From positions 1-64,000 of the forward strand of contig JAFWYF010000006.1 of the NCBI GenBank assembly GCA_017522785.1: DNA of 64,000 bases, read 5' to 3'. The stretch comes from Bacteroidaceae bacterium (GTDB lineage: Bacteria > Bacteroidota > Bacteroidia > Bacteroidales > Bacteroidaceae). Positions 1 to 9,744 of this stretch are shown one piece after another. The position numbers and the translations under genes were made by a program. Within the stretch, counting starts at the first letter, position 1. Each line of letters begins with the position of its first letter. The notes under the pieces were generated by a model that ran no database searches, had not been told where the DNA came from, and worked only from the letters and a program-made list of their open reading frames with translations.

Positions 1-677
1 ACATAAAAGAGGATAGAAACGGTATTATTTGGGTTGCAACAGATGCCGGGTTATTCATAATTGAAAATCCTAAAGTATTTTTTGAAGACGGTATATTCAA
101 ACAGATAAAAATACCTCGTAACGACGGTTCAGGATTAGCCGATTATCTATTGAATAATGTAAATATTCAAGTGATACATGTAGATGGTGCAAACCGCAAA
201 TGGATAGGTACAAGAAACAATGGTATATACCTTCTTAGCGAAGATGGTCAAGAAACCATTCATCATTTTACAATGGACAATTCTCCATTGCCATCGAACG
301 GTATTGTTAGTATTGCTATAAACGACGAAAGTGGAGAAGTATTCATTGGAACTTATAATGGAATTGTAAGTTTCATGGGAAATGCAACAAAACCGGAAAC
401 AGAACTTGACGAGAATAAAGTACACGCCTTCCCAAACCCTGTGAGAGCCGATTACAGCGGAGATATATCCATTATTGGACTTACATTCAACTGCGACGTT
501 AAAATCGTTGATGCGGCAGGATTTTTAATTTACGAAGGAGTGTCGAATGGAGGTGAGTTTGTTTGGGATGGAAGAAATAGTAAAGGAGAAAAAGTTGCAA
601 GCGGAGTTTATTATGTTTTGGCAGCCGATGAAGAGGGTAATGAAGGAGTTGCTACAAAAATATTGATTGTAAGATAG
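1..677 (+). CDS. porZ: PorZ-like T9SS beta-propeller protein, 3' end (partial)
   Basis: The reading frame is open from the window edge (first full codon at base 3), so only about 224 C-terminal residues are seen. They hold propeller strands of the two-component-regulator type (GIIWVATDAGLFI, KWIGTRNNGIYLL, EVFIGTYNGIVSF). A C-terminal domain follows, starting at FPNPVRADYSGDI and ending in SGVYYVLAADEEG and ATKILIVR, which fits a T9SS type A sorting domain. A propeller followed by such a domain is the layout of PorZ, a surface component of the type IX secretion system that delivers anionic LPS in Porphyromonas. The next gene, convergent, encodes a protein with a T9SS tail, which suits this reading. 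It could instead be another propeller protein exported by T9SS, because the N-terminal part is outside the window. Confidence 0.65.
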   Translation, partial: IKEDRNGIIWVATDAGLFIIENPKVFFEDGIFKQIKIPRNDGSGLADYLLNNVNIQVIHVDGANRKWIGTRNNGIYLLSEDGQETIHHFTMDNSPLPSNGIVSIAINDESGEVFIGTYNGIVSFMGNATKPETELDENKVHAFPNPVRADYSGDISIIGLTFNCDVKIVDAAGFLIYEGVSNGGEFVWDGRNSKGEKVASGVYYVLAADEEGNEGVATKILIVR

Positions 678-692
678 AATTAAATATTATAT

Positions 693-740
693 ATAAACAA
701 AAATAAGGTTGCACTCCAGTGCAACCTTATTTTTGTTTAT
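693..740. terminator. Bidirectional terminator between porZ-like gene and sialidase
   Basis: A perfect 23-bp inverted repeat (arms 693-715 and 718-740) has only two bases between the arms. The core is AAGGTTGCACT / AGTGCAACCTT, flanked by A-runs on one side and T-runs on the other, so it can terminate both convergent genes. It lies 15 bp after the plus-strand stop and 10 bp before the minus-strand stop. Confidence 0.9.
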
Positions 741-750
741 AATTTGTTTT

Positions 751-3700
751 TTACATTTTCAGTAATACTTTCTTTCCATTATAAATGTATATACCTGAAG
801 AGGTAGGATTCAATACACGACGTCCTTGTAAATCGTAGTAGACATTATCGTTAATATCATTGTTTGTATCTATAACCTCATCTATTGCTGTTGGGTTTGT
901 CGATTTAATAGGATGGAAAGGATTTTCTTTTGTAAACTTATACTTTCCGTCACTTGCCCAGTCTAAAGAGAAACGAACAAAACGCATTGTATAACCACCA
1001 AACACACCATTCTCCTCGTAATAAACACCTAATGTTCCATCGGGCAATACAACAGCGGCACTATAAGCAGAACCACGTGGACAGATAGTCTTTGGAGTGC
1101 CAAATGTAGCACCTTCGTCGGTAGAGAGAGCAATACTTACGTTTTGTCTGCTAGAATTATTTGGCAATGTTTGCAATGCTATATTCCAAGGATTACCCTC
1201 GAGAGTAGAACACCATACCATATATTCGCCATCACACGCATTTCCGTAAATACCCGAATTAAATTGCGTTCGAGATGGTTTATGCCATGTTTCACCATTG
1301 TCAGATGTGTAGTTGTAATAGTTATATCCGCTATGACGAACACTAATAGCCAAATCACCATTATTTCGTTCCAAAGTTTTGGGTTCGTCGGCACCGGAAG
1401 TACCACTGTTGCCGCTTACATACCAACTCTTACCACCATCATTACTCATAAAGAAGTAGAAATGCTGACTATCATCTGATTGACGATTTACAAAACTTGA
1501 AACTAATGTTCCATCACGTTTTTGCAGTGCGGCACCTGAACCGGAGAATCCACTCTTCCATGTTTTGGTTTTAGGATTAGAACATTTTGCTCCAAACAAA
1601 TCGTCGGTGTGGTCTACAGGAGCATCCCATGTAAGTCCGCCATCACGACTGGTTATGGTTTTCCAACGTGGAGGTTGTTCCGATGTTCCAGCAAAGAATC
1701 CATGTCCGTATGTTCCTGCACTTGTCATTATACCCACAATTTCGCCATTATCGCGATTTGTAACAATTGACGCATCGCCATGACCATAATTTCCACCTGT
1801 TTCAGTTGTTCCGGCGACAGTAACAGGATTACTCCATGTTCTACCGTTATCCTCGGAATATTGTGCTACAAGGTAGCAGTGTGAAGGTAAGTCGGAATTG
1901 TGATTCTTACGGTCATCGGTAAGTGTTACAAGACGTTTGCCATCGCGTGTTACTGTTATAGAAGGTATACGATAATAGAGCGAACCTTTATCCATTGGCA
2001 TAAGAACTGCTCCCTCTGACAAGAATATTGTTACACTGTGAGCAGGATTGCCATTATTCTCTGCAACTTCGTTACCATCAATTGTGTAACTTGAAATCTT
2101 AGCATCAACCAAGTTACCCTCTACGGCATCTTCTGAAATATCATATGTTATCCAAAGATAGTTATTACCGGGGTAAAGTTCTGCTTCTCCTGTTATTGTA
2201 AATGTTCCGTCTGAAGCAATTTCAACAGCTTCACCAAATTGTACACCATTTTCATCGCGCCAAGTCATCTTTTTATCCTCGTCTATAAAAAGTTCACGAG
2301 AATTGGTTGTAATATATGCTTTTACATTTAAAACATCGGTAGAACTTGTTCCAACAAAAGAACCCTTTACACCTTGAAGTTTACAACTACCGTTGAGACC
2401 TCCTATTCTTATAGCAGAACGGATTATAGGCTGATTTTTATTTCCTATACCTGTACTTACTTTACCTTGCACAACATTTGTGTTAGCTACTTCAGCATCG
2501 GCATTAGAAGTATCTACTTTGTCAAAGCGCCAAAGGGAAGCACCATTAGCCTCAGCAGCCCAACGTACAATTACTTTATTATCTTCTTGGGCATGCAATT
2601 CCACTGCATCATCTTTTATTATATAGAATCCATTAGAATCCTGAATGTTATATATGTAATTAGGAGTATCTTGTGCACCAAACTGAGTATTATTTCCAGT
2701 TCCTGTACCAGCCTTACCCATATATTTTCCGTCATAGTTCTTTATAGTTAACTTTCCATCTTTCTGCCAGAAGCTCCATATGCGGTCCGATGTAAAAGTT
2801 TTATCGCCAAAACGCATTTTATCTGTATCTGCATCGTAATACATCACTTTACCTGCACAATAAGATTTTGTAGATGCATTTGTAATATAATACCAATGAA
2901 CATCACCATCGGTGCTTATTGTTGGTAATGATATTGAAACGCTGGACTTTTTAATCTTTACAGTGAAATTTGTAAGGATAACACCTTTTCCATTAGCACC
3001 GGACAAATTAAATGAAACCGATAATTTATCCAAATTCTTTTCACTGATAACCTTTTCTTCTGAACTTGTAGAGTAGGATGCACCGTTATCCATTGTAAGA
3101 CTTATTGCTTCACTATGATCGTTATTTTTGAATGTAAAGCTATATTCTTCTATTAAATAACCTGTAGGAGCAGTAATTGAATATGCTGCACTTGTTGAAG
3201 AACCTGTCATCATCTGAATATTATTTCCCGACCAGTTCATATTGTTTATTCCACCACAACCGAATACTAATTCCGGAGTAGCAGTACTCTTCCACGAAGC
3301 ATTCCAAGCACTGTTTACATCACCATTACTGCGATAAAGATTGCCATTTAATTTGTCGAGAGTGTATACCAGAGATGTTGTTGTTTCGGGAATTTCTTCG
3401 GGTTCTGCAGCCTCTAAAAGACGTAATTGACAACCTGCATCATTTTTATCGTTGCCCTTGTTATTTTGGTCGCTCCAGTTATATAATTTATATGATTGTG
3501 GGTCGCCTGTCTGATTCAACTGCACATCGCCCGATGATATTATAAAATATCCGGCTACATTTGAAGGTTTTATTGTCCAACCACTGGAAGGTTTTGTTCC
3601 AACGGTATATATTTGAGTATTATATGTAGCTACAGGATTTAAATAAGTTTTATATTCGCGGTTCACAATATCATATACACCATTGCCACGATCTACAAAT

Positions 3701-5427
3701 TTCCACATAGATTTTGCATACTTAGAATCTGTTGTAGAACCTACTACACCGGCTGCAGAACCTGTAGCAGAAATGTAATGGTTACTTGAACGTAACGATA
3801 CTATTTGATACCAATACTCATTCTCATCATCACTGATTTGTGGCATGTTTGCAGTTTCTGAAAGCAATGTAGTAAGCTTGGCAACTTGCTCGTTGGCCTT
3901 TTCAGCTGTAATATCACCTGTTGCTAAAAGAGTATTAGCTTTTTCCAATTCAACTTTTATAAGTTCTATTGAAGTTGCTGAATATTGTCCTACATTGTCG
4001 CCTGTCTCTACACGTAACGAGGTACCTATAACCTGAGAAATTTGATTGCGCAAAGTAGCTTGTGTGTATCGAGCTACCGCATCATCATCACTCAAAACTG
4101 TATATTTATCCTGAGGAAAATCTACAGTAAGAACCTCTTCCATTTTTTGTGCAAATTTAACATATCCCAAACCTAGCAGATAGTTATTTGAATCGACATA
4201 ATCGGTATTTGCTACATTTCCATTTAATATAGGAGTATATGTATCGATAAATTTTACATTACCACCAACAAGAGATTCCATATAAGCATTAAGCACTGCA
4301 ATGCGGTTAGTATTCTTTGTTGCATCTTTGGTAGGTGCAAGCGCCATTAAATAGACCTTTGTAGAAGGTAATTTTTCTTTAATTTTGTCTACAAGAACTT
4401 TGTAGTTACTTTTTACAGTTTCAATAGCAGTATTTCCATTAGCATCTTCTGTTCCGGTGTAAAGGAATAGAGCTTTGGGTTCTTTTTTATCTGCACCGGT
4501 TGTAGCGAAAGTTGCATCAAAAAGTTTGCTTGTTGTACTAATGCTTCCACCATATCCCCAAGAAGTTCCACGATTTTTAATATTATTATTACCTAATAAT
4601 TCCTGCCATTCTCCATTTTTCACAAGTTCATCGCCAAGTACAAGAATATCGTTAGTTGTTACAGGCAACATACTGAAATATGTTGCACGCATACGATTTG
4701 CATTATTTGATAGTCCTCCATCATTCTGCTTTGTAGAGGTATCTGCCGGATAGAGTGATTTAACTGTATAATCCTCACCCTCTGCAAGGTATTTACAAAT
4801 AGCCTCACACCAAACACGATAAGCCTCGGCTGTAAGATGTAGATAATCGTAACTCCAAACACCACCCGAACCTATTCCTTTGAGACTGTCGTATAAATCT
4901 ATATATGTTACGTTATCTGTAGCATCGGCATAAGATTTTACTATCTCATTTGTGCGTAACCAAGTAGCCTCTACACGATTAGAAGTATTATTATTCAATA
5001 TACTATAGAGATAGATTTTTGTATCGGGATAGCGCATGTGCACACGATTAACAATACTTTGTACATACGAAAGCACCTGCTCCGGAGAAAAATTTAGGCC
5101 ACCAGATGTAGCAATATCGTTAGTGCCTATCATCATAAATATTTTCTTAGGCTTATTAAGCAGATAACTTTCAATATTATCGCTCTGCTCCGTAGAATAG
5201 GTTCCAGAGACTCCACGATTTACTATAGGCAGATATTCATCTGTAGAAGTTTTAAAAACCTCCGGCCAGCAATGCATATCGGTAATACTGTTACCAATAA
5301 ATATTATGCTTCCTTCGGCTGGAGCAAGGACTTTGAAAGAATCGAAACGGTGATTTCTGAATGGCAAATCGGCCCATGTTACAAGAACGCAAAAACATGC
5401 AAGTAACGATAATAATAATTTTTTCAT
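751..5427 (-). CDS. Secreted multidomain SGNH esterase-sialidase with T9SS tail
   Basis: A 1558-residue secreted enzyme predicted to remove O-acetyl groups and sialic acid from host glycans. After a signal peptide (1-19) comes an SGNH/GDSL hydrolase domain (about 38-215) with Ser47 in IGNSITD, Asn103 in GTND, and Asp194/His197 in DYLHL. A second SGNH-like domain (about 258-433) lacks these residues (GDE, GTED, no DxxH). A helical FIVAR-like stretch (about 435-530), a ricin-like module (about 535-690), a beta-sandwich (about 695-850) and another ricin-like module (about 855-985) follow. A sialidase-associated N-terminal domain precedes the exo-sialidase propeller (about 1145-1490), which has YRIP and at least four Asp boxes (SEDNGRTW, SRDGGLTW, SNDGGKSW, TSDNGETW). 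The C-terminus (YYDLQGRRV, SGIYIYNGKKV) is a T9SS type A sorting signal. Domain boundaries are estimates. Esterase specificity for sialate O-acetyl groups is inferred from the fusion. Confidence 0.88.
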   Translation of the reverse strand: MKKLLLSLLACFCVLVTWADLPFRNHRFDSFKVLAPAEGSIIFIGNSITDMHCWPEVFKTSTDEYLPIVNRGVSGTYSTEQSDNIESYLLNKPKKIFMMIGTNDIATSGGLNFSPEQVLSYVQSIVNRVHMRYPDTKIYLYSILNNNTSNRVEATWLRTNEIVKSYADATDNVTYIDLYDSLKGIGSGGVWSYDYLHLTAEAYRVWCEAICKYLAEGEDYTVKSLYPADTSTKQNDGGLSNNANRMRATYFSMLPVTTNDILVLGDELVKNGEWQELLGNNNIKNRGTSWGYGGSISTTSKLFDATFATTGADKKEPKALFLYTGTEDANGNTAIETVKSNYKVLVDKIKEKLPSTKVYLMALAPTKDATKNTNRIAVLNAYMESLVGGNVKFIDTYTPILNGNVANTDYVDSNNYLLGLGYVKFAQKMEEVLTVDFPQDKYTVLSDDDAVARYTQATLRNQISQVIGTSLRVETGDNVGQYSATSIELIKVELEKANTLLATGDITAEKANEQVAKLTTLLSETANMPQISDDENEYWYQIVSLRSSNHYISATGSAAGVVGSTTDSKYAKSMWKFVDRGNGVYDIVNREYKTYLNPVATYNTQIYTVGTKPSSGWTIKPSNVAGYFIISSGDVQLNQTGDPQSYKLYNWSDQNNKGNDKNDAGCQLRLLEAAEPEEIPETTTSLVYTLDKLNGNLYRSNGDVNSAWNASWKSTATPELVFGCGGINNMNWSGNNIQMMTGSSTSAAYSITAPTGYLIEEYSFTFKNNDHSEAISLTMDNGASYSTSSEEKVISEKNLDKLSVSFNLSGANGKGVILTNFTVKIKKSSVSISLPTISTDGDVHWYYITNASTKSYCAGKVMYYDADTDKMRFGDKTFTSDRIWSFWQKDGKLTIKNYDGKYMGKAGTGTGNNTQFGAQDTPNYIYNIQDSNGFYIIKDDAVELHAQEDNKVIVRWAAEANGASLWRFDKVDTSNADAEVANTNVVQGKVSTGIGNKNQPIIRSAIRIGGLNGSCKLQGVKGSFVGTSSTDVLNVKAYITTNSRELFIDEDKKMTWRDENGVQFGEAVEIASDGTFTITGEAELYPGNNYLWITYDISEDAVEGNLVDAKISSYTIDGNEVAENNGNPAHSVTIFLSEGAVLMPMDKGSLYYRIPSITVTRDGKRLVTLTDDRKNHNSDLPSHCYLVAQYSEDNGRTWSNPVTVAGTTETGGNYGHGDASIVTNRDNGEIVGIMTSAGTYGHGFFAGTSEQPPRWKTITSRDGGLTWDAPVDHTDDLFGAKCSNPKTKTWKSGFSGSGAALQKRDGTLVSSFVNRQSDDSQHFYFFMSNDGGKSWYVSGNSGTSGADEPKTLERNNGDLAISVRHSGYNYYNYTSDNGETWHKPSRTQFNSGIYGNACDGEYMVWCSTLEGNPWNIALQTLPNNSSRQNVSIALSTDEGATFGTPKTICPRGSAYSAAVVLPDGTLGVYYEENGVFGGYTMRFVRFSLDWASDGKYKFTKENPFHPIKSTNPTAIDEVIDTNNDINDNVYYDLQGRRVLNPTSSGIYIYNGKKVLLKM

Positions 5428-5989
5428 AATGCTTAATTAAATGTTATTCATTTTATAATAGTTCGTAAAAATAAATTATTTATAATTTTAACTCTATAAA
5501 ATTTTAGTTAAAAAAAATTATATCAGTTAATATAGGCACTTTTATACATAGTATAAAATAAAAAGGACTTTTTATTTATTCACCTATTTCAATCACTTCT
5601 TATTATATTTATTTCCTTATTAAAATAAATAAAAAAAGAATAAGAAAAATAAAGGCTGTTGATAGTGTAAATAAAAAATATTTAAATCTGTTGTTTTTTT
5701 ACTTATTAGTGTAATAGTAACAATTTTATTAAAGTATTTAACAATTTAATTTATTGGTTTATAATAGATTAAATCTAGTTATAAACAGTTGTTGAATAGT
5801 TGTGAATGTGAATAAAATTATGCTCAAATCTGTTGAGAACTCTATTTAGAAATAGTGTTTAAAAAGTTCTATTTATATTTGGATTATGAATTAACTCTTC
5901 TGTTATATTCATAATTTTTATTTATCAAAGTATTAATGTAATTTTTTTAACCCTAAGTTTTAATATACTTTTCAACAACATATCAACAG
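5428..5989. other. AT-rich intergenic region, no gene seen
   Basis: This 562-bp stretch lies upstream of the minus-strand sialidase gene and beyond the 3' end of the MG2/Sel1 gene. It is extremely AT-rich, with stops in all frames and no recognisable coding pattern, RNA gene or strong inverted repeat. The sialidase promoter must be in its left part, but I found no clear TTTG/TAnnTTTG pair. Confidence 0.6.
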
Positions 5990-8900
5990 TTATTTTGCAA
6001 TTCTATATAAATCTCTCGACAGAACTTTATCTTTTTTAACCCCCAATCCAAGTTCATAACAACGTGCCATGTAAGCTGTTCCTTTTTTGTTATTCAATAA
6101 ATGTAATTTTTTAGCCCAGTTATATGCTTCGCTATATTCTTCTCTTTTATCATAGTATTGTACTAAGTACAACATTGCATCTTGTTGTTCTCTTTTGGCT
6201 GCTTTTTTCATTAGTTCTATCGAATTACCCAATATGTCATCATTTTCAATACTATTTTCAATCATGTAATTGGCATATAAATATTCTCCATAGGAAACTT
6301 TGTTTATAGCGGCTAAGCGATAGTAATATATACCTTTAACACTATCTCCATGCTCTTTAATATAATATTTACCTAAATCGATAAAAGCACGTGGTTCATT
6401 TTTTTCTGCTGCTTCTTTAATAAGTTTTAGTATAATATCTCTGTTTTTTGTACTATCTCTCTTTTTATATATTAGAGCAAGTTCATACATAGATTCAGCA
6501 TCTCCTAATTCAGCGGCACGCATAAAAAACTCTATTGCTGAATTTTCATCCATTTTTAATCCATTACCATAAAGGTAGCAATAACCAATACTTCGTATGG
6601 CTGGTGTATAATTATATTGTTGTAGTTCTGCAAAAATTTTAACAGCATTGATATATTTTTTCATGTTATAATAAGCTACACCTAATTTATATTCCTCTTC
6701 ATATTGTTTCAGAGCAACAGAATCTACAACCATATCCACTCTTTTTACAATATTTTTTTTCGCTTTATTATTATTCTCGGTTCTATTTAAAACTCGTGTT
6801 TCTGTTATATTATCGTTGCTGTAATATGTTGTATTATCTTTTCCGTTTACATTTATATTTATATATTCACAAAACTCACTATTATAAAGTTCCAATGTAA
6901 TTTTACCATCTTTTATAGATGCATTTGGTTCCCATAGAAGTGTACGTCTATAATCGTTTCTATCTTCAATAGGAGTATATTTACTATAATCGGGAGAATA
7001 AAATTCTTTACTCTTTGCATATCCTTGTACTGTTGTGTAGCGATTTACACTATATGAATTTGTAAATTCAGGTATTATACCTTCTCTCTTTTCACCATTT
7101 TTGAATGGTATAAAGCATGCGACATAATTAGGATGGCGCATAGACTCTTTCATTCTATTTATTAAATTATCATATTCAAATGTTCGAGGATATATAGTTG
7201 TTGGTGATAGAAATCCTTCATAAAACTCTGAAAACCCGGTTTTGCTACTTATGGCATTTGATTTATATTTCCAAAATCCTTCTCCACTGTTTTCTATACT
7301 TTTACATATTTTTTCATCGCCACGTATGATAATCTCCTTGAAATTGGTCATTTTTTCTGCATCTTTCCCATGCAGATAATCCATATCTTCTATTGGTACT
7401 GAATTTGAATCATATTCTCCTACAGGTACAATGGAATGTACCCAGAAGCACCATGGTAAATTGTATCTTTTAAATATGCTTCGTAGCACATTATTTGCCG
7501 TTATAACTGTTTTAAATTGTGGAAATCTATCGTACATAGTGATTGCTTCCTCTTCCATAAATATAGTGGTGTCTTTTTCTGCTATTTCAGCTTCAGCAAT
7601 CTCTTCCAATTTTTTTCGTCTAATTACTTCTAACTCATATTCTTCGTGAGCCAAATTCCTAGAGAAATCTCCTTTAAAATATGTAATATCTTTTGCATAT
7701 TCCCATTCATCGAGATAATTGAATTTAATTTCACACATAGGTGGTCTGCTATATATGTCACTTTTTCTTTTTTCAATAATCTCAACATCGCCAAGCAGAT
7801 ATTCCAAATGACTAATTTTAGTTATATAATTATTCTTATTAATATTTTCATCAATATATTCTATGGCAGGTTTGTTTATACTTTTTTCCCAATAATCTAA
7901 TTCGCGTATTTTAGGAGAGAAATATTTATCTATGTAAAATGTATATTTTATATTATCATTGAATTTTGCTATAACTTTAGGTGATAAATATGCAACATGT
8001 TTATCATAAAAATCGTCGAGAGCAATCATGAAATTACCAAGGCTGTCTGTACGGAATACACTTGTGAGAATACTATCTCCGGTGTATGAAATATCTAATC
8101 TAATAGGGTTATATGCTTCATTTATTACTTTATTGTTACCTTTATTATCTGTAACTATTCTGTGTAAAGAACCTTTTAGTAATAATTCTTTTTCTACCGG
8201 CTTAATATTTCTAATATCCAAATTATTTAATAGATTCCAGTCGTATGCCGTCCAACCATGTGTGAGCATTACAAGATCTAAGTTTTCTGTTCTGTTTTTA
8301 TTATTCTTATCAAAATATTGTGATGCATTAGGTATATATCCTTTCAGTTCCGAACCTAATAAAAGGTATGTATACAAATTATAATCCCATGATGTAACCT
8401 GATGTCCCGATGCATCTGTAACAGATATAGCAAACTCTGCATCTCTATTTATAGGTTTATTATCTTCTCTTTCTACCGAAATATTTATTTTCTCGTACGG
8501 TTTAGCTGTAAAATCATAGCAGTCTTTGCTGTTTATTCTAACATTTAGTTTTACAGTCTCTCTATCTCCATCTTGAATTTCTTTATGCTGAACAAAGAAT
8601 TGACGTTCTGCCAGCGGTATATCATTGGTAAATATAACAGCTCTGCAAACACCTTCGGGTAAACTCTTTTTATCTATTTTAAATGTTTTACATTTTTCTT
8701 CCGATGAAAATTTATTATATAATCCTATAGAACCACGATGTAACAGAACAAAACCCAATTCTGTGATACTGTCGCAATTGTTTTTTATATCTATGTATAT
8801 ACTATCTTCGCTCTGTTTTATATGTGTTGCAATACCTTCTTTTTCTATTTCTGGTAAACGGAATTTGTACAATATTTTTTTACCTTTCTTATTTTTTATA

Positions 8901-9637
8901 TAAACCTCTGCTCTATATTTAGCATTATTATCCGGTGTTATATAAAATGAACCCTTGCCATTATGTATAGGTGCTGTGTGTAGTAAAAAATGTTCGTTTT
9001 TATAAATGCTTATCGTATCGTTTGTAAAATTACCATCTAAGTCTCTTAATTCATAAGCTACAAGACTTTTTATACCATTTACAAGATGTCCACCTTCGGG
9101 ATAGAATGTGAGCTTAGCATCTTCTTTTTTGTTGTTTTCAGTAAGGAATACTCTTTCTCTGTCGAATATATTTTTAAAATCCCAATTATTCTTATTTACT
9201 TTATCGAATATAGGAAAGACCCTGCTGAATATAGCTTCATCGCCTCTATTAAGCATATATCTGGTATATGCTCTCACCTCGTAATATCCCGACAATAGCT
9301 GTTTGTTTAATTCAAATTCTCCATGACAACATCCATTTTCATCGAGTTTATATTTTTTTGTTTCAATAACATAACCTTCGGGTGCAACCAGTTCAACATA
9401 TAAAACCTTGCTAATAATACTAGGTTGGTCGTTATTCGAATATGTAGTGTATGCTTTAAACCAGATAGTCTCTCCTAAATAGTAAATACTGTTGTCGAAT
9501 TGCAGATATACATGTTCTTGAGGCAGTGTACGACCTATAATCAGAGCATTTTTTGCTGTTTCTTCAACACTATTTTGTGCATTTACATTAGCAGACAGTG
9601 TTAAAATGAGTAGTATGGAGAGCAGTTTATTTTTCAT
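5990..9637 (-). CDS. Secreted MG2 macroglobulin-like protein with C-terminal Sel1/TPR repeats
   Basis: A 1215-residue protein of the Bacteroidetes MG2 (alpha-2-macroglobulin-like) group, exported by a signal peptide that ends around ANVNAQ (residue 21). The MG2 domain is at about 35-150 (EHVYLQFDNSIYYLGETIWF; GYYEVRAYTRYML). Typical later motifs are MLTHGWTAYDW and RTLLWEPNASIKDGKITLELYNS. From about residue 985 to the end the sequence changes to Sel1/TPR-like repeats (GYCYLYGNGLKMDENSAIEF, AAELGDAESMYELALIY, ARCYELGLGVKKDK). This tail is not usual for the family. There is no lipobox and no T9SS tail, so periplasmic or outer-membrane-associated location is inferred. The gene is more AT-rich than its neighbours and stands alone: a hairpin separates it from the upstream aspC-type gene. 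The role of this family is not established; protein-protein scaffolding at the envelope is a guess. Confidence 0.72.
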   Translation of the reverse strand: MKNKLLSILLILTLSANVNAQNSVEETAKNALIIGRTLPQEHVYLQFDNSIYYLGETIWFKAYTTYSNNDQPSIISKVLYVELVAPEGYVIETKKYKLDENGCCHGEFELNKQLLSGYYEVRAYTRYMLNRGDEAIFSRVFPIFDKVNKNNWDFKNIFDRERVFLTENNKKEDAKLTFYPEGGHLVNGIKSLVAYELRDLDGNFTNDTISIYKNEHFLLHTAPIHNGKGSFYITPDNNAKYRAEVYIKNKKGKKILYKFRLPEIEKEGIATHIKQSEDSIYIDIKNNCDSITELGFVLLHRGSIGLYNKFSSEEKCKTFKIDKKSLPEGVCRAVIFTNDIPLAERQFFVQHKEIQDGDRETVKLNVRINSKDCYDFTAKPYEKINISVEREDNKPINRDAEFAISVTDASGHQVTSWDYNLYTYLLLGSELKGYIPNASQYFDKNNKNRTENLDLVMLTHGWTAYDWNLLNNLDIRNIKPVEKELLLKGSLHRIVTDNKGNNKVINEAYNPIRLDISYTGDSILTSVFRTDSLGNFMIALDDFYDKHVAYLSPKVIAKFNDNIKYTFYIDKYFSPKIRELDYWEKSINKPAIEYIDENINKNNYITKISHLEYLLGDVEIIEKRKSDIYSRPPMCEIKFNYLDEWEYAKDITYFKGDFSRNLAHEEYELEVIRRKKLEEIAEAEIAEKDTTIFMEEEAITMYDRFPQFKTVITANNVLRSIFKRYNLPWCFWVHSIVPVGEYDSNSVPIEDMDYLHGKDAEKMTNFKEIIIRGDEKICKSIENSGEGFWKYKSNAISSKTGFSEFYEGFLSPTTIYPRTFEYDNLINRMKESMRHPNYVACFIPFKNGEKREGIIPEFTNSYSVNRYTTVQGYAKSKEFYSPDYSKYTPIEDRNDYRRTLLWEPNASIKDGKITLELYNSEFCEYININVNGKDNTTYYSNDNITETRVLNRTENNNKAKKNIVKRVDMVVDSVALKQYEEEYKLGVAYYNMKKYINAVKIFAELQQYNYTPAIRSIGYCYLYGNGLKMDENSAIEFFMRAAELGDAESMYELALIYKKRDSTKNRDIILKLIKEAAEKNEPRAFIDLGKYYIKEHGDSVKGIYYYRLAAINKVSYGEYLYANYMIENSIENDDILGNSIELMKKAAKREQQDAMLYLVQYYDKREEYSEAYNWAKKLHLLNNKKGTAYMARCYELGLGVKKDKVLSRDLYRIAK

Positions 9638-9669
9638 AATTTATGCAAATTATTTTATGTGCGAATATA

Positions 9670-9710
9670 TAAAAAATATACCTCGAAATTATTTCGAGGT
9701 ATATTTTTTA
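9670..9710 (-). terminator. Terminator after the lptF-ribBA-aspC operon
   Basis: A perfect 19-bp inverted repeat (core CCTCGAAA / TTTCGAGG, loop TTA) is flanked by A6 and T6 runs. It lies 35 bp past the stop of the aminotransferase gene and 32 bp before the MG2 gene. On the minus strand the stem is followed by a U-rich tract. Confidence 0.85.
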
Positions 9711-9744
9711 TAAACTTGAACAGCTTCTTATGTTTATAAACTGT

